Assembly: GCA_017428765.1 (NCBI GenBank)
Contig: JAFRQF010000034.1
Span: 17,913-81,912, forward strand
DNA: 64,000 nucleotides
Reading direction: 5' to 3'
DNA from: Erysipelotrichaceae bacterium
GTDB lineage: Bacteria > Bacillota_I > Bacilli_A > Erysipelotrichales > Erysipelotrichaceae
The position numbers were made by a program, and so were the translations under genes. Shown here piece after piece: positions 33,449 to 43,360 of the stretch. How positions within the stretch are numbered: the stretch's first letter is position 1; each line of letters opens with the position of its first letter. The notes below the pieces were generated by a model. It worked only from the letters and a program-made list of their open reading frames with translations. It was not told where the DNA came from and ran no database searches.

Positions 33449-33823
33449 TTAATAACAGACTTCGATGATATTGTCTTCAAACGTGACAGCACGGAATTCC
33501 TGCCCGCCGACTGTTGCCGGCTCATAAAGAATCTCGTATCCGTCTGCCTTAACTTTGCCAAGGATCTCCTCAAATTTTTCCTTACTGTCAACTTTGATGC
33601 AGATATGGATAAAGCCCGCATTGTTTTTGTTTTTTTCTGCATCAATGACTTCCGGCTTAGTCATAAGTTCCAGTTTAGGGTTTTCATCAAACTTCATGAT
33701 ATATGACTTATAACCGTTATCTTCGGAATACTCCGCATGAACTGTCGCACCGAAATAATTCTCAAAGAAAGCCTTTGCGCCTTCCAGATCTTTGACCATA
33801 AGTCCAACGTTACTGATTCTCAT
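33449..33823 (-). CDS. VOC superfamily (glyoxalase-like) protein
   Basis: The 124-residue protein starts MRISNVGLMVKDLEGAKAFF and has KLELMTKPEV, AGFIHICIKVDSKEKFEEIL and FEDNIIEVCY, the two beta-alpha-beta-beta-beta modules of a VOC domain. Possible metal ligands are His at HICIKV and Glu in KLELM and IIEVC. Members include glyoxalases, dioxygenases and epimerases. AGGAGG lies upstream of the ATG. Its place between an importer and BtpA genes suggests a catabolic step. Confidence 0.87.
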   Translation of the reverse strand: MRISNVGLMVKDLEGAKAFFENYFGATVHAEYSEDNGYKSYIMKFDENPKLELMTKPEVIDAEKNKNNAGFIHICIKVDSKEKFEEILGKVKADGYEILYEPATVGGQEFRAVTFEDNIIEVCY

Positions 33824-33837
33824 ATTTTTCTCCTCCT

Positions 33838-33926
33838 ATAAGCTGATCCGGTCCCATCAGTGAAAAACCGGATGTTTATTGATTACACAGCAGATCATGT
33901 GCAATAGTGAATATCACACGATCTGA
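33838..33926 (-). promoter_or_regulatory. Intercistronic stem-loops between the ABC ATPase gene and the VOC gene
   Basis: Two hairpins are visible in the minus-strand transcript: AGATC.TGTG.../...CACA.GATCT at about 33892-33924 and ATCCGGT/ACCGGAT at about 33847-33874. Neither has a T-run, so they are more likely processing or stability elements that set different levels for importer and enzymes. Confidence 0.4.
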
Positions 33927-34676
33927 TCAATCCTGTTCTTCTTTACGTAAGATCCTTTTCAAGAATCTTCTTGTCGCTTCCTGTTTCGGATCGCTCAGGA
34001 TCTGTTCAGCAGGTCCTTCTTCGACTACGATGCCGTTTTCCATAAAAATAACACGATTCGCTACGTTTCTCGCAAATTCCATTTCATGAGTTACAACGAC
34101 CATTGTCGTCCCCTCTTTTGCCAGCTTGATCATGACTTCGAGGACCTCACCTGTCAGTTCCGGGTCCAAAGCTGAAGTCGGTTCGTCAAAGAGAATGACT
34201 TCCGGGTTCGTTGCCAGAGCTCTGGCTATAGCGACCCTTTGCTGCTGTCCGCCGGAAAGCTGATCCGGATAATAATCCGCGCGATCTAGCATGCCGACTT
34301 TTTCAAGCATTTCCAGGGATCTTTTCTTAGCTTCTTCCTTCGAGACCTTTCGAGCGACTGTCAGACCTTCCATTACGTTCTGCAAAGCAGTCATGTTTCG
34401 AAAGAGATTGAAACTCTGGAAAACAAAAGCCATCTTCATTCGGATCTCTTTGATCTCCTTTTTACTGATCGTACGGATATCTTTGGAAAGATCGTCAAAT
34501 GTAAAGATGCCATCATCCGCCTGTTCCAGAAACGCCATGCAGCGCAGCAGCGTCGTTTTCCCGGAACCGGAAGAACCGATGATTGCAACGACCTCGCCCT
34601 CATCGACCTGAAAATCGATCCCTTTCAGGACCTGATTAGAACCGAAGGATTTATGTATATTTTTTACTCCTAACAT
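33927..34676 (-). CDS. Polar amino acid-type ABC transporter ATP-binding protein
   Basis: The 249-residue ATPase has Walker [12 protein letters not shown] near residue 36, the signature [15 protein letters not shown], Walker [15 protein letters not shown] and the switch [10 protein letters not shown]. This is the GlnQ/HisP-like class for amino acid import. It overlaps no neighbour; 16 bases separate it from the permease gene. Confidence 0.95.
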   Translation of the reverse strand: MLGVKNIHKSFGSNQVLKGIDFQVDEGEVVAIIGSSGSGKTTLLRCMAFLEQADDGIFTFDDLSKDIRTISKKEIKEIRMKMAFVFQSFNLFRNMTALQNVMEGLTVARKVSKEEAKKRSLEMLEKVGMLDRADYYPDQLSGGQQQRVAIARALATNPEVILFDEPTSALDPELTGEVLEVMIKLAKEGTTMVVVTHEMEFARNVANRVIFMENGIVVEEGPAEQILSDPKQEATRRFLKRILRKEEQD

Positions 34677-34692
34677 GTTTTTACCTCGATCA

Positions 34693-35415
34693 TCAGCCTT
34701 CTGTGACAGTTTCCGCTTTTATCTTTGTATCGCTAGGCTGTTTCCATTCCAGTTTCTTTTCCATGAAAGACTGCAGTTTTGTCAGGATCGTACAGATCAT
34801 TAGATAGATGAAACCAGCTTCCATGTACATCCAGAATGGTTCATAGTAGACGGCTGCGATCCTTTTCGCAACCGACATCATTTCAACCACTGTTGCTGTA
34901 GATGCCAAAGACGTATCTTTGGTCAGACCGATCAAAGATGAAAACAAAGGAGGAAAGGCAACTCTTGCCGCTTGTGGTAAAACGATTCTGGTCATGATCT
35001 GGAAATAATTCAGGCCAATCATGTATCCTGCTTCGCTCTGACCGATCGGCACCGCCTGGATCGCCGAACGGATGATCTCTGAATTATAAGCAGCCAGGTT
35101 TAAAGAAAACGCAACGACCGCTGATGTAAAGCCGTTAAAATTGATACCAAAAGAAGGCAGACCAAAAAATATAATGAATAGCTGCAGCATCAACGGCGTG
35201 CCTCTAAAAATCCAAACATAAAACCTGGCGAATTGTTTCAGTCCTTTAATATCGGCTACCTGTACCAAAGCAAGAATCATTGCCAATAAAAGGCCAAAAA
35301 AGAACGACAGTACAGTCAAAGGTATTGTCATTTTCAGGCAAGGTATCAGCAGTTTAGTAAATGAATTAATCAGAAGATTAATGATTTTAATGAATCGGGC
35401 GCTAAAGTTGAACAT
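34693..35415 (-). CDS. Polar amino acid-type ABC transporter permease
   Basis: The 240-residue permease has about five membrane segments, the N-terminal [16 protein letters not shown] block and the coupling [20 protein letters not shown] helix before [20 protein letters not shown], all typical for HisM/GlnP-type permeases. AGGAG lies upstream of the ATG. It would act as a homodimer since only one permease is encoded. Confidence 0.94.
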   Translation of the reverse strand: MFNFSARFIKIINLLINSFTKLLIPCLKMTIPLTVLSFFFGLLLAMILALVQVADIKGLKQFARFYVWIFRGTPLMLQLFIIFFGLPSFGINFNGFTSAVVAFSLNLAAYNSEIIRSAIQAVPIGQSEAGYMIGLNYFQIMTRIVLPQAARVAFPPLFSSLIGLTKDTSLASTATVVEMMSVAKRIAAVYYEPFWMYMEAGFIYLMICTILTKLQSFMEKKLEWKQPSDTKIKAETVTEG

Positions 35416-35487
35416 AATAATTCTCCTAAAAAATCAGCGATAATATGACTACTATCGCTGATTATGAAAGTCTCTCTGTTTGCTCAG

Positions 35488-36330
35488 TTATTCAGCGAAT
35501 GGATTGTAAGTCAGATCCTGACCAAACCATTTCATCGAGAACTCAAGCAGCTTTCCGCTGTCTCTCAGTTCTGCGATTGCTGCATTGAATTCAGCGAGCA
35601 GTCTCTCTTCACCCTTCCTGCACGGGATTGATACTTCGTTGATATCGGAATCGATCTTAAACGCTACTTCCAACGGAGCCTCAGGGTGTTCTTCAAGATA
35701 TACGCCAAGGACAGCATCATTGAACATGCAGAAATCAGCATCTCCTTTAATAACAGCCTGTGCACACTGGTTCGGATCTTCAATTGGTACGATCGTAACG
35801 CCCAGTTCTTCCAGACGCGGAACCCAGCTGTTCGTGGCATTTGTCGCAATCTTCAGACCGTTGAGGTCTTCCAGTGAATGCAAGTTAAGCGGATTGCCAG
35901 GTGTAACAACGACCTGTCTGGCAGTGAAACAATATGGATCGGAGAAATCATATGTCTCTCTTCTTTCGTCGGTTGCAGTAACGTCGGCAATAACGGTGTC
36001 CCATCTTTGTGCATTAATGCCTACCAGCAGCGCATCCCAATCATCCATTACAAACTCTACTTCGACACCAAGGTACTCAGCTATAGCTTTTGCGACATCA
36101 ACATCATATCCGGCAAAGTTTCCATCGTCATCGACAAAATTGAATGGCTTATAAGTCCCCTCGATGCCGACGACCAGCTTTCCGGCTTTCTGAATATCAG
36201 CAAGCTGGTCGTTGATCTCAGCCTCCGCTTCAGCTTCCGGTGCAGGAGCAGGTTCTTCCTTCTTAGCACAGCCTGTGAATAAAGTTGCGATAAGAACAAA
36301 AACAAACAACAGAGTGATTCTTTTTTTCAT
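35488..36330 (-). CDS. Amino acid-type ABC transporter substrate-binding lipoprotein
   Basis: The 280-residue protein has a lipoprotein signal (LFTGC) and an Ala/Pro/Glu-rich linker, then a type II binding fold: LVVGIEGTYKPFNFVDDDG, GYDVDVAKAIAEYLGVEVEF, WDTVIADVTATDERRETYDF and VVTPGNPL. The block FSDPYC is typical for polar amino acid or cystine receptors. Within the operon it defines the imported compound, which may be an amino acid derivative. GGAAGG six bases before 36330 favours this ATG over the one at 36336. Confidence 0.92.
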   Translation of the reverse strand: MKKRITLLFVFVLIATLFTGCAKKEEPAPAPEAEAEAEINDQLADIQKAGKLVVGIEGTYKPFNFVDDDGNFAGYDVDVAKAIAEYLGVEVEFVMDDWDALLVGINAQRWDTVIADVTATDERRETYDFSDPYCFTARQVVVTPGNPLNLHSLEDLNGLKIATNATNSWVPRLEELGVTIVPIEDPNQCAQAVIKGDADFCMFNDAVLGVYLEEHPEAPLEVAFKIDSDINEVSIPCRKGEERLLAEFNAAIAELRDSGKLLEFSMKWFGQDLTYNPFAE

Positions 36331-36394
36331 TTTCATCCTTCCTTTCGAATCTGTTTTATTATTCGGCAGTCATCCGCCGATACCCATCATTAAT

Positions 36395-36423
36395 ATAATA
36401 AAAAAAGTAGAACTTCATGTAAA
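36395..36423 (-). promoter_or_regulatory. Promoter of the ABC-VOC-BtpA operon
   Basis: On the minus strand TTTACA (36418-36423) and TATTAT (36395-36400) are 17 bases apart. The remaining 140 bases towards the HAD gene contain no other feature that I can support. Confidence 0.65.
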
Positions 36424-36563
36424 TCGATATCATCTCGAGCTCTTTCAGCCGGTATGATGTAAAAACGGATTCATCTGACTTACAATGATATGCTGCTGTT
36501 TTATCTACTATTATTTTAAAATAAGCAGACATCATTTGAAAGCAAGAAGTTTCTGCCTCCGGC

Positions 36564-36593
36564 TTGAAAACGTTCCGCACTATGTCCTACAAT
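36564..36593 (+). promoter_or_regulatory. Promoter of the HAD phosphatase gene
   Basis: TTGAAA (36564-36569) and TACAAT (36588-36593) are 18 bases apart and the -10 box ends six bases before the ATG, so the transcript would begin at or next to the start codon. TTGAAAACGTTCCGC over the -35 box resembles a CcpA cre site with two mismatches. Confidence 0.6.
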
Positions 36594-36599
36594 GCTGAC

Positions 36600-37253
36600 A
36601 TGAACAGATACAAACTCTGCATCTTCGACATGGACGGACTATTGATCGATACGGAGATCATCTATCTCAAAACCGCTCTGCAATGTTCTCAGCTTTATGG
36701 CTATAACGTCCCGGAAGAACTCATCCGTTCGACCATGGGCAACAACTCGCAAGAGACGAAGAACCGTTACATGAGATACCTGGGCGATGCTTTTCCATAT
36801 GAAGAGTTTATGCAAAAAAGATCGGTCCTGGAGCGCGAGTATATCGAAAATAATTCCATTCAGAAGAAAAAAGGCTGTGACGAGCTTCTCGATTTCCTTG
36901 ATGAAAAAGGGATCCGGAAGGCGATCGCCACATCGACCAAGCGCAGGACGGCGGACCGCTTCCTTGCGATCACGGGTCTTACCGGACGTTTCGATCACAT
37001 CGTCTACGGCGACGATCTCAAAGAATCCAAACCGCGTCCCGAGATCTATCTGAAAGCCGCGGCAGCCTTCCCATATAAGAAGGAAGAGATCCTGGCATTT
37101 GAGGATTCGGGAAACGGCATCCTGTCAGCGGTTGCGGCCGGTCTCAAGGTCGTCCACATTCCCGATCTGGCAAATGTGCCCGAAGAAATAAAAGAAAAAA
37201 GCCTCGCCGTTTTCGATGATCTCTCGCAAGCGGTAAAGCTCTTTGAAGATTGA
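36600..37253 (+). CDS. HAD family hydrolase, beta-phosphoglucomutase-like
   Basis: The 217-residue protein has motif I FDMDGLLIDTE, motif II IATSTKRRT, motif III lysine in LKESKPRPEIYLKAA and motif IV AFEDSGNGILSA, a class I HAD phosphatase with an alpha-helical cap. The DMDG form is common to phosphoglycolate- and sugar-phosphate phosphatases and phosphoglucomutases, so the substrate is unknown. The ATG at 36600 has no ribosome site and is preceded by a promoter; it appears leaderless. Confidence 0.9.
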   Translation: MNRYKLCIFDMDGLLIDTEIIYLKTALQCSQLYGYNVPEELIRSTMGNNSQETKNRYMRYLGDAFPYEEFMQKRSVLEREYIENNSIQKKKGCDELLDFLDEKGIRKAIATSTKRRTADRFLAITGLTGRFDHIVYGDDLKESKPRPEIYLKAAAAFPYKKEEILAFEDSGNGILSAVAAGLKVVHIPDLANVPEEIKEKSLAVFDDLSQAVKLFED

Positions 37254-37275
37254 ACAGGTCAGGCCTGTTTTTTCT
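37253..37275. terminator. Terminator between the HAD gene and the AI-2E family gene
   Basis: AACAGG and CCTGTT flank a short spacer and are followed by six T on the plus strand; the stop codons of both convergent genes fall in or beside it. Confidence 0.7.
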
Positions 37276-38380
37276 TTGCCTTTTTCTTCGTTTTGTCTTT
37301 CGGTTTCTGTTTGACCGGTTTTTCCGGACGAAGCAGGATCGGATTGTCCTTATTGTGGGAGACTAAGAAGGACAGGGTCAAAGGCAATCCGAACATGCCG
37401 ATCGCGCCAAAAAGACGCACACCGCAGATCATCGCCATCAGCGTTGCCAGCGGATGAAGACCCAGATTGGTACCGACCAGACGCGGCTCGACGATATTAC
37501 GTACGACTGTGATGACCAGATAGATAAGTAAGATCCCGAAACCGAGCAGCAGCTTGCCGGTGATCAAAGCGGAAATGCCCCAAGGGATCAATACAGTACC
37601 GACACCCAATACCGGAAGGATATCCAGCACCGAGATGATGGCGGCCCACATGCCCGAATTGGAGATGCCGATTATGGACAGACCGATGAACAGTTCGATG
37701 AAAGTCAGGCCCATGATGGCAGCATAGGATCCGATGATCTTGAACAAGGTGTTTTCGCAGAAGTCTCTGATATCGTACAATACCGTCATCACTTTCTCCG
37801 GCATGACACCGGTGAACCATCTCGAGATGTTCTCATAGTCCGAGACCATGTAGAAAGAAGAGACGATCATGACGACAAAGGAGATCAGCAGTTCCGGTGC
37901 GGAAGTGATGAGCGAAGTCGTCAGATTGACCAAACCGGTCGTGACCCTTGTAAGTAAGCTCTTCAAGCCTTCGAAGATGCCGTCAGTGATGTTATTGAAG
38001 ACAGCGGAGATGTTGTCCGGCAGATTCTGGCCGACTTCCAGCAGGGTATTTTCGATCTGCCCGATGTAAGGCTCCAGGGTGTTCTTATAGAAGCCCGGCA
38101 GTGTCTTGATGAAATCACCCAGTTTTGTGACGCCAAGCGAGATCAGCAAGACCAGTATCAGGATGATCGCGATATACAAGCCGAAAAGTACGAGGCATCT
38201 TTTCCATTTTGCGTCCTCTTCGATAAAACGTTTCCGGATGCGCAAAGCGATATAGGCAAATAAGAATCCCAGCAGGAATGGAAACAAGACGCCCAGCAGA
38301 TGATTGACACTGATGTATATGATCGCAAAGATCACTGCGATATATAAAGCATTTATGATAAACTCTTTTCTTTTTTCCAT
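37259..38380 (-). CDS. AI-2E family transporter
   Basis: The 373-residue membrane protein has about eight hydrophobic segments, the family loop FFTGVMPEKVMTVLYDIRDF-like cytoplasmic region and a conserved ISVLDILPVLGVGTVLIPWG segment, then VEPRLVGTNLGLHPL. The C-terminus is very basic (Lys-rich, residues 350-373). Members are linked to AI-2 export or sodium/proton antiport. A TACAAT ends six bases before the ATG at 38380, so the start is placed there rather than at 38437. Confidence 0.9.
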   Translation of the reverse strand: MEKRKEFIINALYIAVIFAIIYISVNHLLGVLFPFLLGFLFAYIALRIRKRFIEEDAKWKRCLVLFGLYIAIILILVLLISLGVTKLGDFIKTLPGFYKNTLEPYIGQIENTLLEVGQNLPDNISAVFNNITDGIFEGLKSLLTRVTTGLVNLTTSLITSAPELLISFVVMIVSSFYMVSDYENISRWFTGVMPEKVMTVLYDIRDFCENTLFKIIGSYAAIMGLTFIELFIGLSIIGISNSGMWAAIISVLDILPVLGVGTVLIPWGISALITGKLLLGFGILLIYLVITVVRNIVEPRLVGTNLGLHPLATLMAMICGVRLFGAIGMFGLPLTLSFLVSHNKDNPILLRPEKPVKQKPKDKTKKKAKKKQA

Positions 38381-38407
38381 AATTCTATTGTACCAAATCG
38401 AACAAAT

Positions 38408-38428
38408 GAAAAAGTAGCGGATGCTACT
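38408..38428 (-). terminator. Terminator of the pyrophosphatase-like gene
   Basis: On the minus strand AGTAGC-ATCC-GCTACT is followed by TTTTTC. Confidence 0.7.
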
Positions 38429-38810
38429 CTGTTTCACTCCATGAAGGGATCTGCTTCCCTCTTCTTAACAGGACCGATTTCTGATAATCGGTGCAATTGA
38501 GAAAATGAAGCACTTCCAGGCACTCTTCTTCGCTGAGGCCTACAAGAGCCCTGACTTCAAAACGCTTGTCGATGATGTCGGCACAGACGACGATCGCATC
38601 GACGCTTCCCTTCTTATCCGAACGGAAGACTTCCATCGGCGTGTCCGTATCCGACGACAGTGTCTCGATATAACCGAAATCACAAGGATAGGTCAGTGAC
38701 GGGTACATCTTATGTGCGCTGCCCTTTTTACATACGACTTTGAAATCCCCAGAGGAATACAAAGTATCGACCTTCTGCCAGAAGTAGGCATTATTTTCAA
38801 ATTCACTCAT
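38424..38810 (-). CDS. Inorganic pyrophosphatase-like small protein, probably not a standard PPase
   Basis: The 128-residue product has HKMYPSLTYPCDFGYIETLS and DTPMEVFRSD, which mimic the VYPANYGFIP and GDPLDVLV stretches of family I pyrophosphatases. However, the metal-binding Asp set is mostly missing and the protein is shorter than usual (about 175), so activity on pyrophosphate is doubtful. GGAGAG nine bases from the ATG gives a ribosome site. Its promoter overlaps a perfect match to the CcpA cre consensus. Confidence 0.6.
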   Translation of the reverse strand: MSEFENNAYFWQKVDTLYSSGDFKVVCKKGSAHKMYPSLTYPCDFGYIETLSSDTDTPMEVFRSDKKGSVDAIVVCADIIDKRFEVRALVGLSEEECLEVLHFLNCTDYQKSVLLRRGKQIPSWSETE

Positions 38811-38842
38811 TTTCTATACTCTCCGAAAACTACGATATAACA

Positions 38843-38871
38843 ATTATAAGCCAAAAGACGATGATTGTAAA
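38843..38871 (-). promoter_or_regulatory. Promoter of the pyrophosphatase-like gene
   Basis: On the minus strand TTTACA (38866-38871) and TATAAT (38843-38848) are exactly 17 bases apart. Confidence 0.7.
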
Positions 38872-38879
38872 CGTTTTCT
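38865..38879. promoter_or_regulatory. Putative CcpA cre site
   Basis: TTGTAAACGTTTTCT fits every fixed position of the published Bacillus consensus WTGNAANCGNWNNCW and overlaps the -35 box of the pyrophosphatase-like gene, a position that would give carbon catabolite repression. Confidence 0.5.
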
Positions 38880-38893
38880 AAAAATGAAAATAT

Positions 38894-39448
38894 TTACATA
38901 TTATATCTGACATTGATCCGTATCCGTCTGAGGAACTCTTCGATATCATAGAGGCCATACGCCTCCATCGCCTTTAACAGGATCATCAGACAGCCGAAGG
39001 CATCCGACTTCCCGTTATGATGCTGCAGATCGATATCCAGATACTGGCAGACCGTATTGAGTTTGTGATTGTACAGCTCCGGATAGACTCTTCGGGATAT
39101 CGCGACCGTATCGATAAAAGGATTCTTGAAATGATCCAGGCCATAGACATCGCACATCGCATTGAGCACCGACAGATCGAACGGTGCGTTATGCGCAACG
39201 ATCAGTGAATCTTTCAAAAGCGTTCCAAGCTCCTCATAATAATAAACGAATTCTTCCTCATTCTCCACATCTTCCTTATATATACCGTGGATGTGGGAAT
39301 TGGTGAAGAAATTGTAGCGGTACGGTGGCTTGAAATACCACTCGAAACTGTCTAAGATCTCTCCTTCTTCATAGACCGCTACACCCAGGCTGCAGGCGGA
39401 AGCGGGCGAAGAGTTTGCCGTTTCGAAATCCAAAGCGACGATCTTCAT
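38894..39448 (-). CDS. DnaQ-like 3'-5' exonuclease
   Basis: The 184-residue protein has the three exonuclease motifs of the DEDDh class: LDFETAN (Exo I), VAHNAPFDLSVL (Exo II) and HHNGKSDAFGC (Exo III with His). It is a stand-alone DnaQ/PolC-epsilon-like exonuclease without polymerase or BRCT domain, probably for DNA repair or RNA trimming. It overlaps the upstream membrane protein gene by four bases. Confidence 0.9.
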   Translation of the reverse strand: MKIVALDFETANSSPASACSLGVAVYEEGEILDSFEWYFKPPYRYNFFTNSHIHGIYKEDVENEEEFVYYYEELGTLLKDSLIVAHNAPFDLSVLNAMCDVYGLDHFKNPFIDTVAISRRVYPELYNHKLNTVCQYLDIDLQHHNGKSDAFGCLMILLKAMEAYGLYDIEEFLRRIRINVRYNM

Positions 39449-39885
39449 TGGGCGAACTTCCTGTATTTGTCTTTCAGGAAACGGTTCATGTTGCTTTCAA
39501 AGACCGTCTTGGAGAAAGCTTCGATCCTTTCCTGCTTGCCCTCATCGAGCTCGATATACAGATAATCGCGGTTGGCACCTCTGCTGTATGACCAGGAGAG
39601 CACATCTTCATAATAGATCAGGACGCACTTGTTCTTGTCGGCACGGTTATAGACGACAAGATACTCATTATAGAATTCCATGAGGACGACCCGCGGCGTA
39701 TAGATCAGGGCACCAAGTGAAAAAAGGATCAGCACGACACCGTAGATCTTGGGGATCGAAGGAAGAAGCAGGAAGAGTCCGGCGATGATCATCGTGCCGA
39801 ACAAGGAATTCGGTTTGGCATCGATCTGGGCCAGGACCATGGAGTCTTCCGGAAGATTATACGTCTTGAGTTCCTTGGATTTCAT
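39445..39885 (-). CDS. Two-segment membrane protein with PH-like soluble part, unknown function
   Basis: The 146-residue protein has two hydrophobic segments between about residues 28 and 66 (FGTMIIAGLFLLLPSI and VVLILFSLGALIY), then EFYNEYLVVYNRADKNKCVL and LYIELDEGKQERI, a pattern like bacterial PH domains. The ATG at 39885 follows TATACT by exactly six bases, so I choose it over upstream codons. The gene is cotranscribed with the exonuclease gene and divergent from tgt. Confidence 0.7.
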   Translation of the reverse strand: MKSKELKTYNLPEDSMVLAQIDAKPNSLFGTMIIAGLFLLLPSIPKIYGVVLILFSLGALIYTPRVVLMEFYNEYLVVYNRADKNKCVLIYYEDVLSWSYSRGANRDYLYIELDEGKQERIEAFSKTVFESNMNRFLKDKYRKFAQ

Positions 39886-39919
39886 GAATTCAGTATAACA
39901 CGCATATGTTATCATATAG

Positions 39920-41055
<1,136 letters not shown>

Positions 41056-41056
<1 letters not shown>

Positions 41057-42081
41057 TGAAATTGAGTGATTTTGATTTTCAGCTGCCCGAAGAGCTCATC
41101 GCCCAGCACCCCGCGGAAAAACGCGACACTTCAAGACTCATGGTCTTGCATAAAAACACCGGTGAGATCGAACATAAACATTTCTACGACATCATCGATT
41201 ACCTGCATCCGGGAGATGTCCTGGTCAGAAACAACTCCAAGGTCATCCCGGCCAGACTTTACGGCACCAAGCGCAATACCGGCGCCAGAGTCGAAGTCCT
41301 CATCTTAAAAAGAGAGGGAGACATCTGTGAGTGTCTGTGCGGAAATGCCAAGGCCATCAAGACCGGCACGGTCATCGATTTTTCCGATAAGCTCTATGGC
41401 GAATGTATCGAACGAAAGGATGAAGGCATCCGCGTCTTTGAGATGCACTATGAAGGCATATTCCTGGAAGTGCTCAATGAAGTCGGCATGATGCCCACTC
41501 CGCCCTACATCCATGAAAAGCTGAAAGACAATTCCCGTTACAACAACGTCTATGCGCAGATCAACGGTTCTGCCGCCTGTCCGACAGCAGGCCTTCACTT
41601 TACGGAAGAGCTCTTGCAGAAAATAAGAGACAAAGGCATCGAGATCCTCGATGTCACCCTGCATGTGGGCTTAGGCACCTTCAAGCCGGTCAAGGAAGAC
41701 GAGATCGAAGACCATGTCATGCATTCGGAATACTACGAGATGGATGAATACACGGCGCAGCGGCTCAATCTCGCCAAAAAGGAAGGAAGAAGGATCATTG
41801 CCGTCGGCACCACTTCCACCAGGACCCTTGAGACCATCATCAACACCTATGGCGAATTCAGAAAATGCAGCGGCAATACCGCCATCTTCATCTATCCGCC
41901 ATACACCTTCAAAAGCATCGATGCGCAGATCACCAACTTCCATCTGCCCAAATCGACTCTGATCATGATGATCGCCGCCCAGTGTTCCAGAGAAATGATC
42001 TTGCACGCCTATGAAGTAGCCGTACAGGAAAGATACCGCTTCTTCTCATTCGGCGATTCCATGTTCTTGGACAATGAATAA
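41056..42081 (+). CDS. queA: S-adenosylmethionine:tRNA ribosyltransferase-isomerase
   Basis: The 341-residue enzyme shows [19 protein letters not shown] at the N-terminus, [38 protein letters not shown] and [10 protein letters not shown]. It forms epoxyqueuosine from preQ1-tRNA. Two conserved spots differ slightly from common forms: RYNNVYA for RYQTVYA and GSAACPTAG for GSAAAPTAG. It starts on the last base of tgt (TGATG) and overlaps queH by eight bases. Confidence 0.95.
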
Positions 42082-42664
42082 CTATCAGAAACATCTCAAA
42101 CAGATCGCATCTTTGAAAGGAAGACCGGACTTGCTGATCCACATCTGCTGCGGTGTCTGCTCGGTCTACCCTTTGAAATACCTTTCGCAGTATTTTAAGA
42201 TCACCATCTTCTTCTCCAACTCCAATATCTACCCTTACGAGGAATACCAGAGAAGACTTGATGCCTTGAAACAATACCTGCAATATCTCAACGATGACTC
42301 GATCCGTCTCATCGAAGACCGCTATGACAATGTCACATATATGAAAGACCTGGCACGCTTCAAGGATGAACCGGAAGGCGGAAAGCGCTGCAAGCTGTGC
42401 TATGAAAAGCGCATGGAAGAGACCTTCGCCTATGCGGCAAAGCATTCCTATGCCTATTGCACGACGGTCATGTCGATCTCCAACCGCAAGAATGCCGACT
42501 GGATCAATGAGATCGGCGAAAAGCTGCAGAAGAAGTATCCTGAAACGACCTATCTGTATGCCGATTTCAAAAAAGGCGACGGGATCATCATGAACGACAG
42601 GATGAACAAGGAACTTGGTCTTTATCATCAGGACTATTGCGGATGCATCTACTCGATCCGTTAA
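42074..42664 (+). CDS. queH: Epoxyqueuosine reductase QueH
   Basis: The 196-residue protein has the cysteine sets [15 protein letters not shown] near residue 23, [11 protein letters not shown] near residue 103 and [11 protein letters not shown] near the end, as in QueH (DUF208), the non-homologous replacement of QueG. It reduces epoxyqueuosine to queuosine in tRNA. With tgt and queA it completes the last steps; genes for preQ1 synthesis are not in the window. Confidence 0.95.
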   Translation: MNNYQKHLKQIASLKGRPDLLIHICCGVCSVYPLKYLSQYFKITIFFSNSNIYPYEEYQRRLDALKQYLQYLNDDSIRLIEDRYDNVTYMKDLARFKDEPEGGKRCKLCYEKRMEETFAYAAKHSYAYCTTVMSISNRKNADWINEIGEKLQKKYPETTYLYADFKKGDGIIMNDRMNKELGLYHQDYCGCIYSIR

Positions 42665-42692
42665 GATCTTCGTAAGGAAGATCTTTTCTTTT
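42663..42692 (+). terminator. Terminator of the queuosine operon
   Basis: AAGATCTTC and GGAAGATCTT around GTAA, then TTCTTTT. Confidence 0.8.
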
Positions 42693-42709
42693 GATGCTAG
42701 AATGAAATC

Positions 42710-42829
42710 ATGAAGGGATTCTTCCAAAAATTCAGAAACATCATCGATACCGTCCTGCAGGATCTGATCATCGGCTGCACCGCCGGTTTCATTTCCACAT
42801 ATCTGACTCACAGGAACCATGTCCGATAA
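42710..42829 (+). CDS. Small 39-residue membrane protein
   Basis: MKGFFQKFRNIIDTVLQDLI begins a 39-codon frame with a hydrophobic stretch (DLIIGCTAGFISTYL) and a basic end. TAGAAT at 42698-42703 ends six bases before the ATG, like other leaderless genes here. The last 11 bases overlap the start of the next gene in another frame, which would couple the two. I know no family for it. Confidence 0.5.
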   Translation: MKGFFQKFRNIIDTVLQDLIIGCTAGFISTYLTHRNHVR

Positions 42830-43346
42830 AAAAGAATTACGCAAAAGATATAAGAAGATCCTGGGATCTCTTTCCGAAGAAGAAAGGGCTTCGTATTCAA
42901 GGATCATCTGCGAAAAGCTTTCTTCTCTGGTCAAAGGGAAGATCTTTCTTTCCTATTCACCGATCGGCAAGGAAGTCGATGTCTCCCGTATCAATGAGCT
43001 TTACCTTCCGGCCTACCCTCGTGTCCTGAAGGACCATCAGATGGAGGCGCGTTTACCGAAAGATAGCCGTTTCCTGATCAGCCGTTACGGCATAGCGGAA
43101 CCCGATCCCGATCACAGTATCCTCATCGATAAGAAGAAGCTGGAAGTCATCCTCGTCCCCCTTGTGGCCTTTCATGAAAGTAGGATCCGGCTGGGACATG
43201 GCGGCGGCTATTATGACCGCTATTTAAAAAACACCGACGCTTTGAAGATCGGTGTTGCCTATGAGATACAGAAAACTGAGGAAGATTTTTCTCAGATGCA
43301 TGACATCCCGCTGGATATGATCGTAACTGAAAAGAGTATCTATTGA
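42819..43346 (+). CDS. 5-formyltetrahydrofolate cyclo-ligase
   Basis: The 175-residue protein has the N-terminal KKELRKRYKKIL helix, LSYSPIGKEVDVS, LVPLVAFHESRIRLGHGGGY and DRYLKN, where RLGHGGGYYDRYL is the ATP/folate site of MTHFS. It converts 5-formyl-THF to 5,10-methenyl-THF with ATP. It follows the small membrane-protein frame with an overlap. Confidence 0.93.
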   Translation: MSDKKELRKRYKKILGSLSEEERASYSRIICEKLSSLVKGKIFLSYSPIGKEVDVSRINELYLPAYPRVLKDHQMEARLPKDSRFLISRYGIAEPDPDHSILIDKKKLEVILVPLVAFHESRIRLGHGGGYYDRYLKNTDALKIGVAYEIQKTEEDFSQMHDIPLDMIVTEKSIY

Positions 43347-43360
43347 GATACTCTTATTTC
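43332..43360. terminator. Bidirectional terminator after the cyclo-ligase gene
   Basis: AAGAGTATC (43332-43340) and GATACTCTT (43347-43355) with a six-base loop between convergent genes; stop codons lie in it. Confidence 0.8.

Noticed and set aside
33838..33926. Hairpins after the ABC ATPase gene considered as a terminator
   Set aside because: No T-run follows either stem and the next gene has no clear promoter, so read-through is more likely.
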